Shown piece after piece: positions 36,233 to 48,367 of a stretch of DNA of 64,000 nucleotides. The stretch is from positions 96,042 through 160,041 of the forward strand of contig PVNU02002748.1 in NCBI GenBank assembly GCA_003013855.2, in the 5' to 3' direction. The notes beneath the pieces were generated by a model, which was not told where the DNA came from, did no database searches, and saw only the letters and a list, made by a program, of their open reading frames with translations. A program made the translations under genes and the position numbers. How positions within the stretch are numbered: position 1 is the stretch's first letter; every line of letters begins with the position of its first letter. The stretch comes from Liriodendron chinense (lineage: Eukaryota > Streptophyta > Magnoliopsida > Magnoliales > Magnoliaceae).

Positions 36233-39200
36233 GGGCCTGTTCGGTAAAACTTAATTTCTACACTTATCACTGAAATCGGCCATTTTCAGTGATTTTTTAG
36301 ATTCGGGCTGTTTGGTAAATCCAAAACAATAAGTGCTTAATTCACATTTTCATTGAAAAAATCTAATTTTTTTAAGCTTCCTCCCTTTAGCTTAAAACTT
36401 AACACCGAAAGTGGTAAGTGATTTTGAGTTAAATCTTTTTTTAAATGACAACTTTACCCTCCTTTAATGACTTCCGCTGTAAGTTTTGATGAGTAAAAGC
36501 CCGGTTGCCGTGGCAAAGTTCTTTGCCCTCGTTGCAATGTATGCGTTATATCCACACGGTCCATCCAATTTGCCCTATCATTTTAAGACGTGAACCAAAA
36601 CATAAGGCAAAACCAAAGCTCAAGCGAACCACAACACAAAAACTATGGAGATAATGATGCCACCATTGAAACCTTATTAGGGCCCACGATGATGTTTATT
36701 TGCCATCAAATCTGTTCATAAGGTCACCCTGACCTGGATGAAGGGAAAACACAAATATTAGCTCGATCCAAGACTTCTATGGCTCCTAAGAAATTTTCAT
36801 TAATGGTAGACGCTTAATCCTCACTATTTTCAATGGTGTGGCCCACTTAAGATTTGGATTTACCTCATTTTTGGGCTCATGAACTATAATGATATAAAAA
36901 ATATGAATGGACAATGTGGATCTAACACATACATCATATTGGGCAGCTCCTGACACTCATTGCGGAGCGACGTTGATTTCTTGTGACAGCCAGCTATACT
37001 GGGGAGTGAATTAGGTGAGACCCCGGATCCACCGAGGTGGGTGGGGTCCTTAACTGTGGGGCTCATAGTGATGTGTGTGTCTTAAATCCACACCTTCCAA
37101 CCATTTTGAAAGGTCATTTTAGGCAATGATCCAACAAATGAAGCTTACTAAAATCTTAGGTGGACCAAACCGCAAAAACAAATCATGATCGAATCTCTAC
37201 CATTAAAAACTTTAAGAATTCCATCGGAATGTTTATTTGCCATCCAAACTTTTGACAAGGTCACAAACACTTACATGAAGAGACGACATAAATATCATCT
37301 AGATCCAAGGCTTTTGTGGCCCACATGAAGTTTCTAATGGTCAATCACCACTGTTTCTGTATTATGGCCCATCTGAGATTTGAAACTGCTTCATTTTTTG
37401 GATCATATCCTAAAATGAACTTTCAATATGGATGGACGGCATGGATGTAATCACATACATCATAGTGGCCCCACAGTCAGCGGTCCCACCCATGTCTTAC
37501 CTAATCCGCTCCCATTGTACCATGGGGATCTAATCAGTTGTTACCCAAGTAACACCTTAGTGAGTGTTACCCTTACTGTGGGGCCCACCTTGATGATTTG
37601 TTGCATATTCATGCCGTACATCCATTTCTCCTGCCATGTTAGGACGTGATCCCAAAAAGTAAGCAGATCCAAATCTCAGGTAGACCTCACCACGGGAAAC
37701 AATGGTGTTTGAGTGTTTCACCATTAAAAATTTTGAAGGACCCACCGTAATGTTTTCATCATGTTTATTTTCCATCCAACCTGTTGATAATGTCAAGAAG
37801 ACCTGCATGAAGGAAAACTACAAAGATAAGCTTGATCCAAAACTTTCGTGGCCCACAAATTTTTTTTAGTGGTCATTACATCACTATTTCTAGTGGTGTG
37901 GTCCCCCAGAGATTTGGACCTCCTTAAGTTTTGGGATCACGTAATGAAATGATATGTAAAAACAGATGGATTGCGTGGATATACAAAAAATATATCAATG
38001 AGGGCCCCGCACAGTTAGGGTAACAACCACTAAGGTGTTACCCGGGTTATAGCTAATCCACTCCTTGCACCCTCACGTTTATGAAAAAGTTAAATGGGGC
38101 ACACCATGACGATTATGAGAAATCCACCGCATCCATTCATTTTTTGAGTTCATATTAGGACAAAAGGAAAAAAAAACGAGGATCTAAAGCTCAAGTGGGC
38201 CATACGAGAGTAACAAATGGGTAAAGAAATTCTTGTCGTTAAAATCTTTTTGGAGTTCACCTTAATGTTTATATGCCATCCAAACCATTCATGAGGTCAT
38301 TCCCACTAGGATGAGCTGAAAACACAAAGAGAACTTATCTTAATATTAACTCATATGCCCCTTTGAATGTCTCAATGCTGGCCATTCAATCTTCACTGTT
38401 TCCCCTCATGTGACCCACTTGAGTTATGGATTCGCTCTTTTTTTGTCTCTATCCTAGAATGAGCTTGAAAAACTGATGGATGGAGTAAATTTCTCAAAAA
38501 TATTATGGTGGGCCCCACCTAGCCTATAACCGTTGTGGTAGGAAATTTTGGACGCTGATTGTGGATAGAAGCAGATTACATGGGGTGTGAATGCAGTGGA
38601 TCCTGGATCCACTGAGATGGGTGGGATCCTTAACTATGGGGCCCATTTGTAAATACCCCACCCTAGGTCGATAAGTTGATTAAGACTAGACAATTGAGAC
38701 GGATGGTGATCCATACCCTTAACCCTCATCCAAACCTTGACCCATCCCTTAACTTTGGTCTATATCCTTAACCCTCATCCAAACCTTAATCCAATCCCTT
38801 AACCCTAATTCAAACCTTGATCTAATTCCTTAACCCTAATCTAAACCCTGATCCATACTCTTAACCCTAATTTAAGTCCTGATCCAAACTGAAAATGGGT
38901 TAACCCGAGGAGCCAACTCAGCAGGTCAGCCTGTTGAGATGACCCACCGAGTCAGCTCACCAAATCTGAATCACTTTGGACTCACTAGAGCCCAGAAACT
39001 AGATCCAAATCTTAGGGGCAAATATGACAAATTATCAATTTTCAGACATTTATGGTTTGTGTTTACCAAACAAGATTTTATGAAAAAAGTACTTAATTTC
39101 AGGTATCAATAACTTTTTCAGACAAATTACCAAACAGATTTTTCAGTACTTATAAGTACTAAAATTCAGTGCTTTAAGTTTTTAGCATTTAAATTAATTT

Positions 39201-39234
39201 TCAGACCTTATTTTTCAGTTTACCAAACGACACC
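36233..39234. mobile_element. Large non-autonomous TIR element (Harbinger-like ends)
   Basis: The left end GGGCCTGTTCGGTAAA and the right end TTTACCAAACGACACC are imperfect inverted copies. Further inward, CTGTTTGGTAA with AAGTGCTTAATT on the left matches the reversed right side (AAGTACTTAATTTCAGG and TTACCAAACAG). The element is 3.0 kb and has no transposase. TTT lies on both outer sides, compatible with a 3-bp TSD but trivial. The GTTTGGTAA-type ends resemble PIF/Harbinger. The interior is mostly tandem GTGGGCC-type modules. Confidence 0.65.
36540..38560 (+). repeat. Tandem array of about four GTGGGCC modules
   Basis: Four consecutive modules (about 36540-37080, 37060-37490, 37560-38005 and 38085-38520) carry the same order of phrases. 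These are TCCACACCGTCCATCC or close; AAGCTCAAGTGGGCCA; a CCATTAAAA tract; GATGTTTATTTGCCATCCAA; GGTCACN5-6CTGGATGA; TTGTGGCCCA; then TTTTGGGATCA and finally ACATACATCATAGTGGNCCCC. The start and end phrases of each module are inverted copies of each other, so one module resembles a fold-back element. Confidence 0.8.
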
Positions 39235-39559
39235 TTTATCATTATGAAAAAGTTTCATGCATCTTTTATGGTCCGATGAGTAGGCCAATCGTCCAAAAGA
39301 TGTCTTTATCTTCCCAAGAAACATTTAGCTACTGGCACGTTTTCCATGGATGTAAGTCCTCTCCACGCATGTAACAAAGCATAATATATGCTCAAGATCA
39401 AGAGCATTTATAAGGAATTCTGTGATACATACATGCTCCTTATGAATTCTAGAATATTTCACTTCTCAATTTGTTATGTATAAAGGTTAAATATATATAA
39501 TTGTAAATTTCATTAAACCACTATTTCTTTTGTAACTATATGGACCTTCTAGTAAGCAC

Positions 39560-40208
39560 TGGAGGTGCATATGGAACTGATGGAACCAGTAAACTGGATC
39601 GGAACCAATTAGTTCGGTTCGGTTCGGTTCTGAAGCACACCAGTTTCAGTTCTGGTTTCGAAAGTTAAAGAATCGGTTAGTTCAATTTGATTCTCGGTTT
39701 GGGGTTTTGTATAACCGAATCAGACCATAGAATTGAACCATGGAGCTAGAACACATAATTGAACCCTGGAATCAAACCTTAGAATCGAACCTTGGGTGTT
39801 CAATCCTCACTATTTCATGTCGAGTAGTCCACTTAAAAATTAGATCTATCTATTTTTTTAATGTGGGCCACCTAAACACTGCCTGATAATGAGGATGGAC
39901 TGTGTAGATATCACAAACACTTCAAGGCATGCCCATGGTGGGCCTTGAGGTATGGATGGACTGGATTATAAAAAAAACATGCAATTAGGTTGGATTATAA
40001 AAACAAATCATGTAATTGGGCTGGATTATTAAAAGTTAAGAATCGTAGAATCGAACCGGAACCAAATCGATTTTTTATGGTCCAATTTCGGTTTGATTTT
40101 AAGGTACAAATGGTCTGATTCCTGTTTTGGTTTTCTTAGAACTGTTGGTAACGATTTGATTCCGATTTCACCCCAGAACTAGATCGAACTGAACCATGTG
40201 CACCCCTA
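39560..40208. mobile_element. hAT-like MITE with 8-bp TSD GTAAGCAC
   Basis: A 649-bp non-coding insertion with TIRs TGGAGGTGCATATGG and CCATGTGCACCCCTA, flanked by identical GTAAGCAC at 39552-39559 and 40209-40216. Internally, words of the GGTTCGGTTCGGTTC and GAATCGAACC type recur in both orientations. Confidence 0.9.
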
Positions 40209-40369
40209 GTAAGCACACCTCTTAATTTTTTGTCAAATCATTCATTTACTTTTGCTTATCTTCTCTATTCTTTGACGTGTTAAGTTTGTGTCACGAGTAT
40301 GCAAAAAAGATTATACTTGAACAAATCTGGCATTCTTTGCTTCCTTTCAACCCGTTTTGCTCCTGTTTA

Positions 40370-40942
40370 GGGCTTGTTTGTTTTGCATTTACATTGTGTA
40401 AATATGAGTAAATTGTTAAATAATTATTTACAATGTAATTTACTTCATATTTTTCAAAGTTGACGGTGATCGTTTGCTTTTTGTACACTTAAACTGAGGA
40501 GAGTGTGAATTTCATGTGGGGCCCACTGTGATACATGTGGCTTATCCACACCGTCCATCTATCTTGAGAGGTGATTTTAGTGCATGAATAAAAAATTAAG
40601 GTAAATCCAAAACTTAAGTAGACCACGCCGCACGAAACAGTGGGTTGAACGCCTACTGTTAAAAACCTTTTACAACCATGATTTCTTATGGTGTGGGCCA
40701 CTTGAGCTTCGGATCTACCTGATTTTTTTGCTACTGCCCTAAAATGTTCCGATAAAATGGATGGACAAAGTGGATATGACACATACATCACAATGGGGCC
40801 CACAAATTTATGTCAATCTTTTTTAAAGCCTTTTTACATAGAGGAAATACTTGTTCAATCAAACATAAGTAAATAATAATAATTACATTCTTACATCTAG
40901 TTATGTGCACTTACCCTCATTTACAGCAAAACAAACATGCCC
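40370..40942. mobile_element. Tourist-like MITE (PIF/Harbinger), TSD TTA
   Basis: A 573-bp element with left end GGGCTTGTTTGTTTTGC and right end GCAAAACAAACATGCCC, flanked by TTA at 40367-40369 and 40943-40945. The interior (about 40505-40805) is a GTGGGCC fold-back with GTGGGGCCCACTGTGATACA on one side and ATCACAATGGGGCCCAC on the other. Confidence 0.88.
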
Positions 40943-41464
40943 TTAGAGGGTGAGTGGAATCCTCTACAACACATTTTAAAGAGCAGGTAGAACTCCCAAG
41001 TTCACGGGTGCATTATGTTGTTTAGGTAAAATTCATCGGATCATCAAGTTTTATCCTCGCTTCTAAGACCTAAGGTAAAAAGTGCGTGGATATATAACTT
41101 AGGTGGGCCACATTGGAGGGAAAAGGCAATAGGTGGTTGCCATAGGTTTGTTTTTTAGGCCACCATGGTATGTATGCTTAGTATAAAATCTGTTAATCAC
41201 GTTTGACCCTCCCACGAAAGAAAAAAAAAAAAAAAATTGATCCAAATAGTTAGATGGCCGTACAGTGTGAACTTAGATGTTTTAAGAGCAGTTTTACATT
41301 TTTGCCATTGATGTCATCCATCAGATCTTTTCTAATCAGGTTGATATTTTGAATATACGGATAGAATTGTATTGCCCATTAAATCTTTTTTATCAGGCTG
41401 GTATTTTTGTATGTACGGTTAGAATAGTGTTTATCACATGATAGATAGAGTGGATTTACATGTA

Positions 41465-42027
41465 GGGCATGTTTGTTTTCATTTCCCTTGGGGTAAATGC
41501 ATGTAAAATAGTAATTATTAGCATTTACCTATGTTTGATGGGAACAAGCATTTCCTCTTTGTAAAAGGGGTTTGAAAAGGATCATCGTACATTTATAGGC
41601 CCCATTGTCATGTCATTGAGATATCCATGCTGTCCATTCATTTTAAAGGAACATTTTAGGGCAAGAGCCTAAAATTGAGGCAAATTCGAAGCTCAAGTGG
41701 CCCACACCATAGGAAATCGTAGTCGCAAAAGTTTTTTTTACGATGGTAGTTCAACCCACTATTATGTGTGGTGTGGTCCACTTAGCTTTGGATTTGCCTC
41801 GAATTTTGTTATATGCCCTGAAATCACTTCGCAAAATATACAAACGGAGTGGATAAGCCACATGTATCACAGTGGGCCTACAAAAAATTCCCACTCTCCT
41901 CGATTTCAGTGCACAAAAAGCAAACGGTAAGTTATCATTTTGGAAAAAATGCGCAAGGAAATTCATGGTATATAATTATTACCCATTTAGAATGCATTTA
42001 CCAAGGTAAATGAAAACAAACAACTGA
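41465..42027. mobile_element. Second Tourist-like MITE, diverged copy
   Basis: Left end GGGCATGTTTGTTTTCATTT and right end AAATGAAAACAAACAACTGA. The flanking triplets GTA and TAG do not match. The interior is the same type of GTGGGCC fold-back as the neighbour at 40370 (CATTTATAGGCCCCATTGTC, with a reversed partner ending CACAGTGGGCCTA), so the two belong to one family. Confidence 0.75.
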
Positions 42028-42550
42028 TAGGCTCGTAGAGTTGAATAAATAGGTGCCCACAGCATGCTAAAAAGTGGGCGCGGATTGGGTACTACCCGGG
42101 TAAGGATGAGAGCTAGATATGGACAGTCACGTCTGGGCATCTATATGTTTTATCCACACCGTCCATCTATCTTTAGAGATAATTTTACGTACAATACCAA
42201 GAAGTAGGAAGATTGAAGACTCAATTGGACCACGCCACACAAAGCAGTGGGGATTCAAATACTACCATTGAAAACTTCTTGGGGCCACAGAAGTTTTGGA
42301 TCAAGCTGATATTTATGTTTGCCTTTCATATAGGTCCGTGTGACCTTATGAGCAGACTGGATGGCAAATAAACATCACGGTGGCCCTGGGATGTTTTCAA
42401 TTGTAAGAGTTAAATTCCCACCGCTTCATTTAGTGTAGCCTACTTCAACCTTTGGTTTTCTTATTTGTTGATATCTGGCCTAAAATAACCTCTCAAAATA
42501 GTTGGACAGTGTGTATAAAATATATAGATCACGGTGGTACCTAGTGGGGG
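42028..42550. repeat. Isolated GTGGGCC-type module near the gene
   Basis: The region carries TTTTATCCACACCGTCCATC near 42148 and a partner near 42500-42535. The middle phrases (GACCTTATGAGCAGACTGGATGGC, split around 42350, and AAATAAACATCACGGTGGCCC near 42369) are in inverted order relative to the array at 36540, so this module lies in the opposite orientation. It is the last repeat before the MAP70 upstream region. Confidence 0.6.
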
Positions 42551-43370
42551 TAGTTCCAATCCGCGCCACAAAAAATGGGGACCGCTTACTCTGCGCCACC
42601 GTGCGCGATACGCACACCAACTCCTTCATCCTCAAGCATTCAGACACCGTCGAGTTGCTGAATACACTGCGCACCCCGCGCAGTACAGATGCCCAAACGA
42701 AAGGTAAAGGCTACTCCCGCAGTGAGGAAAAGCTTCGATGCTCTAAGAGACTACGGTTCTTGCTACGCCTAACTCACAAACTGCTGATGTTTCGTACAAG
42801 AATCTAAATTTAAACCGTAAAGAAAATGCGGACCCTACTTTCGATGGGCCAATCAACCGAAACTAAGAGGGAAATAATGCTTTAACGAGTTGTTGCCACA
42901 TATCTAATAAACGGATAAGATTGAAACAGTAAACGGTTCAAATACAAAAGAAAAATCCATCAATCAGAATTTAGAATCACTCAGAAAATTTCACTGGAAT
43001 CTTAATCCATTTAGATCGGTTTCAAGAACGGTTTAGATTAGCTAAGTATATGCCATGTGTACAACTTTCATCGCATGCGTATCAACCATCACACTCCCCC
43101 GGAGTATCAAATCAAATTGCTCCCCCAATCAGATTCCACTACAATACTCATCTCAACAGAACTCGAACAGAAAGAAAAAACAGCTCCTCTCTACTTCTCT
43201 CTCAGACACGCCATTTCAGAAGAGAGGAATCGGGAAAAGCTTCAAATCTCAAACCCTAGAAGAAGAAGAAAAAGCTCATCTTCCCAACCTTATTTTCCCA
43301 AATCTGAGCTGCTTTTGATTAGGGTTTTGATCTTCTGCCCTCATTCGGATGTGAGAGCGCCAGATCCGTG
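42551..43370 (+). promoter_or_regulatory. Upstream region and 5' leader of the MAP70 gene
   Basis: This is repeat-poor DNA between the last GTGGGCC module and the start codon. The final 200 bp include a CT-rich stretch (CTTCTCTCTCAGACACGCC, 43192-43210) and purine-rich AGAAGAAGAAGAAAAAGC (43258-43275), which is typical of a plant 5' leader. No convincing TATA box was found. Upstream ATGs occur (for example 43050), so short upstream reading frames could exist if transcription starts early. An in-frame TAG at 43320 rules out a longer protein N-terminus. The transcription start is not known. Confidence 0.45.
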
Positions 43371-46300
43371 ATGGCTGATCTACCCGTCGACGGTGGCGAG
43401 AGTCCGGCGACCGCGGCGGAGCTTGGCTACAGCAGCGGCGGCAATGTCCGTGGCGATGCAGTGGCGTCGATGCCGACGCCACCGCAGCTGACGGTTTCGG
43501 GATCGTTGAAGGGAGATGGGAAGGGTTCGAGACGGCGGGCGTCCGTTCGGCCCAGCTTGGATGCTGACGATTTCATAAATCTGCTGCACGGGTCGGATCC
43601 GGTGAAGGTGGAGCTGAATCGGCTCGAGAATGAAGTCAGAGGTGGGGAAATGTGATTCGTCTGGCGGTGTATTTCTCAGTGGTTTTTTAGATGGGGATGT
43701 GATGCATTTGTTTTTGGTGGTGTGCAGATAAGGATCGGGAATTGGGAGAAGCACAGGCGGAGATTAAAGCATTGAAGTTGTCGGAGCGGCTGAGAGAAAA
43801 GGCTGTTGAAGAGGTGTTTTATTTTATCTTTTTTTTTTGGTGGCTGCACTTAGGTTTTCCGTTTTTGTCCGAGTCATTGTCTATTTGGAATCGGTGTAAA
43901 TGGGAATTTTGTTGCATTGATTGATTTGGGTTGCATTTGGATGGTCTTTGAAAAAAATGGATTTGATGCTTTCTGCCAAAATCACGATGATTTGGGTAGA
44001 AATGTAACTCCTTTGGCTTCAAGGGCTGCTAAAACATTCTTTTTCAACTTCTAATATGAGAAGGGTTGGATCCACAGAAATTGGGATATGAGCAGATGTC
44101 AAAGTGTTCCAAAGACGCCCTTATATGATGATAATTGAGTTGCATTTGATGGAGTGTTGGGATATTATTATTATGAGTTGGCAAATGGTTTTTGTCTTTT
44201 TCTTGTAATTGGCAGTTTTTAAGTAGTTCACTTTGAGCAGATGAAGGGTGTATATCTTTTTTACTAGCTGGATTATCTTCTTTTTAGGGTAGTTTTCTCT
44301 CTTGAAGCAGTCAATCGATTAGTTTCTGCTTATTGCTGTTTTCATGTGATTCGGTATCTCTACTATCTAGTTTCGCTGGTAAGATTTTGTTAATCTTGTA
44401 TTGTTTCCTCTTTTTTCTGATTTTTTTAAAATTATTTTTTTATATGTTTTAATGCATTCAGTTTTCTTTTTGGTGATTTTGGAATGCAATGGTCATTCTA
44501 TCTCAATTAAAGAAGTTGAAACTTGAAAGTTTGACTTTTCTCATTTTCTAGCTGACTGGCATCTTTTGAATCTGGATTCGATTTATTGGGCTGATTCGAC
44601 ATTTTAAAATCAGATAGGCAGTGGTTCATTTTTCTCTGTGTTTTTTCTTGTAGCTCACTGAAGAATTGTCGAAGGTTGAAGAGAAACTCAAGCTGACCGA
44701 ATCTCTTCTAGAAAACAAAGTATTGGACTATACTCCTCCCTTGCAAAATCTCTCTTTTTCCCACTACTCCATGAGCCTTCTTGATTTGGAAAAATCCTTG
44801 TGCAGAATCTTGAAATAAAGAAAATAAATGATGAGAAGAAAGCGTCAATGGCTGCACAATTTGCGGCAGAAGCAACTCTTCGAAGGGTTCATGCGGCTCA
44901 AAAGGACGATGACATGCCACCCATTGAAGCCATTCTTGCACCACTGGAGGCAGAGCTAAAGCTTGCTCGGCAGGAGGTAATTTGTTTTTTTTATCTAACA
45001 TGTACTGTATACAATCATGAGTGCTTGACATTCATCACACCAAGAAAAGAAAGAAACAATAAAGTTGTCCTCATCGTCAACACAAGTGGTAAGTTGTTCT
45101 TGTCTTTTGCAGATTGCAAAGCTGCAGGATGACAACAAGGCATTAGATCGCCTTACCAAATCAAAAGAAGCAGCTTTACTGGAAGCAGAAAGGACTGTTC
45201 AGTTTGCCTTGGCAAAGGCCTCATTAGTAGATGATCTACAAAACAAGAACCAAGAGTTAATGAAACAGATTGAGATCTGCCAGGTATTCTGACATCATTC
45301 ATATCATGAAAGTGGGGAATTGAGATTTTCTATCATATAAGAGGTGATCCATATGGATTTTCATATGTTATTGCTTGTATACACTAGGAAGAAAACAAGA
45401 TTTTGGACAAAATGCATCGCCAAAAGGTTGCGGAGGTTGAAAAGCTCAGCCAAACTGTGAGAGAGCTAGAAGAGGCTGTTCTTGCAGGTGGTGCGGCTGC
45501 AAATGCTGTGAGGGATTACCAACGGAAAGTCCAGGAAATGAATGTAAGTTACCTGTTCTCTATAAATGTTCTGGCCATAGAATATCTATAAACTTTACAT
45601 TTTGTGTTGGGTATTCTGAATTCTCCTTAACACAAGAGGTTTGTTTTTCTATTCCTTAGGAGGAGAGGAAGACCCTTGACAGAGAACTGGCTCGTGCAAA
45701 GGTTACGGCAAACAGGGTTGCTGTAGTGGTAGCAAATGAATGGAAAGATGCTAACGATAAAGTAATGCCTGTAAGACAATGGCTTGAAGATCGTAGATTC
45801 TTGCAGGTATCAGTTGATGGGTGTTTTTTTCTCCTGTCTCTTTTCAGTATTTCCATCTTTTGTCAAACTGTGTATATGGCTCCATTTAGTTTTCCTTTTC
45901 CCATAGGTGGTAATTATTACCCATCACCCCTTTTACAGGGAGAAATGCAGCAGCTTCGAGATAAACTTTCTGTTGCAGAGCGTACTGCAAAATATGAAGC
46001 ACAGTTGAAAGTAAGCAACTTATTGTTAGAGCGATGTAGCCTCATTGGAGCTTGTCAGTCCATTATAAGCGAGTTTATAGAAAAACTAGAATTGGTGTTT
46101 TTGTGTTCAATTGTGCAGGAAAAATATCAATTGCGGCTCAAAGTGCTAGAAGAGGGGTTGAAAGCATCTGTGAATGGTAATAATCGCACTACTCCTGAGG
46201 GAAGAAGTGTGAGCAATGGCTCTTCACGTCGTCAATCCCTGGGTGGTGCTGAGAATGTCTCTAAATTGAGTTCAAATGGTTTTTTATCTAAGAGAACACC

Positions 46301-46953
46301 ATCCTGTCAATTGAGATCTTCACTGACTAGTGGATCGAGTACAATATTGAAACATGCAAAAGGGACATCAAAGTCATTCGATGGTGGCACTAGGTCCTTA
46401 GACAGGGGTAAAATCCTCTCAAATGGGACAGGACCAAACCATTCGCTCAACAAATCTTCTGAGGGAACAAGAGACAGCGAGACACATAATACTTGGAAGG
46501 AAAACCCTGATGAAAAGCCTAACGAATTCTCCAGTGTTGATACAGAGGATACTGTCTCTGGATTATTGTATGACATGCTGCAAAAAGAGGTCATCACTTT
46601 GAGGAAAGCTGGCCATGAAAAAGATCAAAGCCTTAAAGACAAGGATGATGCAATTGAGGTCCATATTATCTGTTGTCTAACTTGTAGTGTGTGCCTTGCC
46701 TTTAATTTATAAATCATAACTGTTTGTTGCAATCTATTTTGGTCAGATGTTAGCAAAGAAGGTAGACACTTTGACAAAAGCAATGGAGGTGGAGGCCAAG
46801 AAAATGAGGAGAGAAGTAGCTGCCATGGAGAAGGAGGTAGCTGCCATGCGTGTGGAAAAAGAGCATGAAAATAGGGTTAAGCGGCTTGGCAGTTCCAAGG
46901 GTCCTATAAATAGTTCCCAACTGCTTTCTGGGAGGTATGCAGTGCCTGATTAA
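43371..46953 (+). CDS. MAP70: Microtubule-associated protein 70 family (MAP70), 10 exons seen
   Basis: Plant-specific coiled-coil protein that binds cortical microtubules. Coding exons: 43371-43641, 43728-43813, 44654-44719, 44806-44976, 45113-45283, 45388-45543, 45660-45806, 45939-46010, 46119-46658 and 46747-46934. All introns are GT-AG and the frame holds throughout, giving 622 codons plus two bases, close to the roughly 600-630 residues usual for most of the family. Recognisable parts: a basic N-terminus with SRRRASVRPSLDADDFINLL, then KDRELGEAQAEIKALKLSER and long heptad coiled coils (exons 3-8). Next comes NEWKDANDKVMPVRQWLEDR, a serine-rich basic linker in exon 9, and a final coiled coil (AKKVDTLTKAMEVEAKKMRR) with KRLGSSKGP and SSQLLSGR. 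The ATG has G at -3 and +4. Exon 10 ends AG|GTATGC. Family members usually add about a dozen residues in one more exon, which I could not find; reading on gives YAVPD and a stop at 46951. Family certain; exact paralogue and C-terminus uncertain. Confidence 0.95.
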
Positions 46954-48367
46954 TATTTTTGTTTGTGTTTCTGGTGATTAGGCTGTATGCTAGCACTTAT
47001 CATATATTTACTTATGGGCTAGGATATGCATTCAACCATGCTTTTGTCCGTTAATTAGTGGATCGGTTCTAACTTTAATGATTTTGTTTTTCTTCTTGGC
47101 CCTCTCAAGTTTATTTGATCAGTATTTCTGGTATATCTACTAATTTTGTAGCCTTCTGGGTCTTTTTATTTATTTTTATTTATTTTTATTTTGATTTCCG
47201 GTGTTGTTCCGTCTTAAGAGGCCCACGGGCCATGCCGTCCCTAGTAATAGACAAGGATTTTAGATCCACCTGAGGCTTAATCCTGATGCCCTTAGGCTGA
47301 CCTTTGAATCCTAGTTGAATGACTTGGAGGCAAGTTCCTATCAGAAAGAGAGACATACCTTTAGTCCTGTGGCATTTTTTTCAAGCTGATGTGCAACTGA
47401 AGTGCATCGGTGATTACAATTGTTGCACTTAGTATATTGAATTTGTTGCAATTATTTGGTTCTCATTCTACGAAAAGAAGAAGAAGAAGAAGTTGCATGA
47501 TAGTTTCAAATGAAGATATTGGGCCCACTGTAAATGAAATATGGTTTAAATTTATTGATTTTGTTATGTGTATATATTATCTTTACTTCTTTGTTTATGT
47601 CTTTTTTTTATATATTTATGTTTTTGTTGTATCACGAGACTTTCTCCCTCATGCCTCTCGTGGAGTGCCATGGCTTGCCTTGGTATTCACTGCATCGAAC
47701 GAAACTAGTCACATTCTTTTCCTGAATGTTTGAAAGCTGAAAACCACTGTAGTTGTTCATCATACCATTCTTCAACCTAGAGAGTCCCTTGGTACCAACT
47801 TCATCTTGAGGCATTTTTAAATAGCTTTTCTCATTGAAAACATAATTAAAATTGGGGATACAGCTTTCATATTTCCAGGGAAGATGTCCTTGGAGGTTGG
47901 CGAGCTGGATTGAAGAAGAAATAGACGTGCAGTTGTTTCCCCATTCCATGGTTTCTTATTTCTAGGGAAGGGAATGATAAAGCTGACACTCGTGCAGGGG
48001 AAGAGGCTTGTAGACCCCTTGCAGTTTGTGAATGGCCTCCTGTTTGTTGTATCATTGTGTTTTTTTCCCCCTCTCTTAAAAGAAATTGACATCAGAGATA
48101 AAAAGGGCATACCCCAAGATTGGAAAGGTGTTGGTTTAGACAGTCCAACTATATGATATAGTGAAATAGGTAAAAAAAACATTTAAGAATGTTTGGCATG
48201 AGGGTACACATGACAAAGGTAAGGGAAAGACTTACATTTTAACGAAAAAACAAGAGTTTTGAATTTTGAATCTATATTACAACATCATATAAATTCTCAA
48301 AAAAAAAAAAAAGAAAAAAAAAGCCAACATCATACTGTTTTGTGATAGAACTTTGAGATTGGCTTGA
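46954..48367 (+). other. Region 3' of MAP70 exon 10
   Basis: Searched for the expected short last MAP70 exon (an AG acceptor, then a basic RSG-like peptide and a stop) without success. The stretch is T-rich (intron- or 3'UTR-like) to about 47200, then mixed sequence with a small AAGAAGAAG run at 47474. Open frames such as 47410-47733 and 47632-47949 have no recognisable similarity. It ends in A-rich DNA (48299-48322) and the target duplication of the LINE. Confidence 0.5.

Noticed and set aside
38690..38880. Repeated CCCTTAACCCTAAT phrases suggesting interstitial telomeric DNA
   Set aside because: The phrases are about 20-25 bp apart, with varied spacers, and are not the 7-bp plant telomere unit.
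43057..43371. 104-codon open frame just upstream of MAP70
   Set aside because: It lies in the CT/GA-rich leader, which is open in several frames. It has no similarity and overlaps the MAP70 leader.
45656..45856. Minus-strand open frames across the MAP70 exons (also 43380-43754 and 46307-46597)
   Set aside because: They are shadows of the well-supported plus-strand exons.
48000..48022. Possible last MAP70 exon giving RGRGL and a stop
   Set aside because: The phase fits, but the acceptor lacks a pyrimidine tract and the peptide does not resemble the family's C-terminus. Too short to trust.
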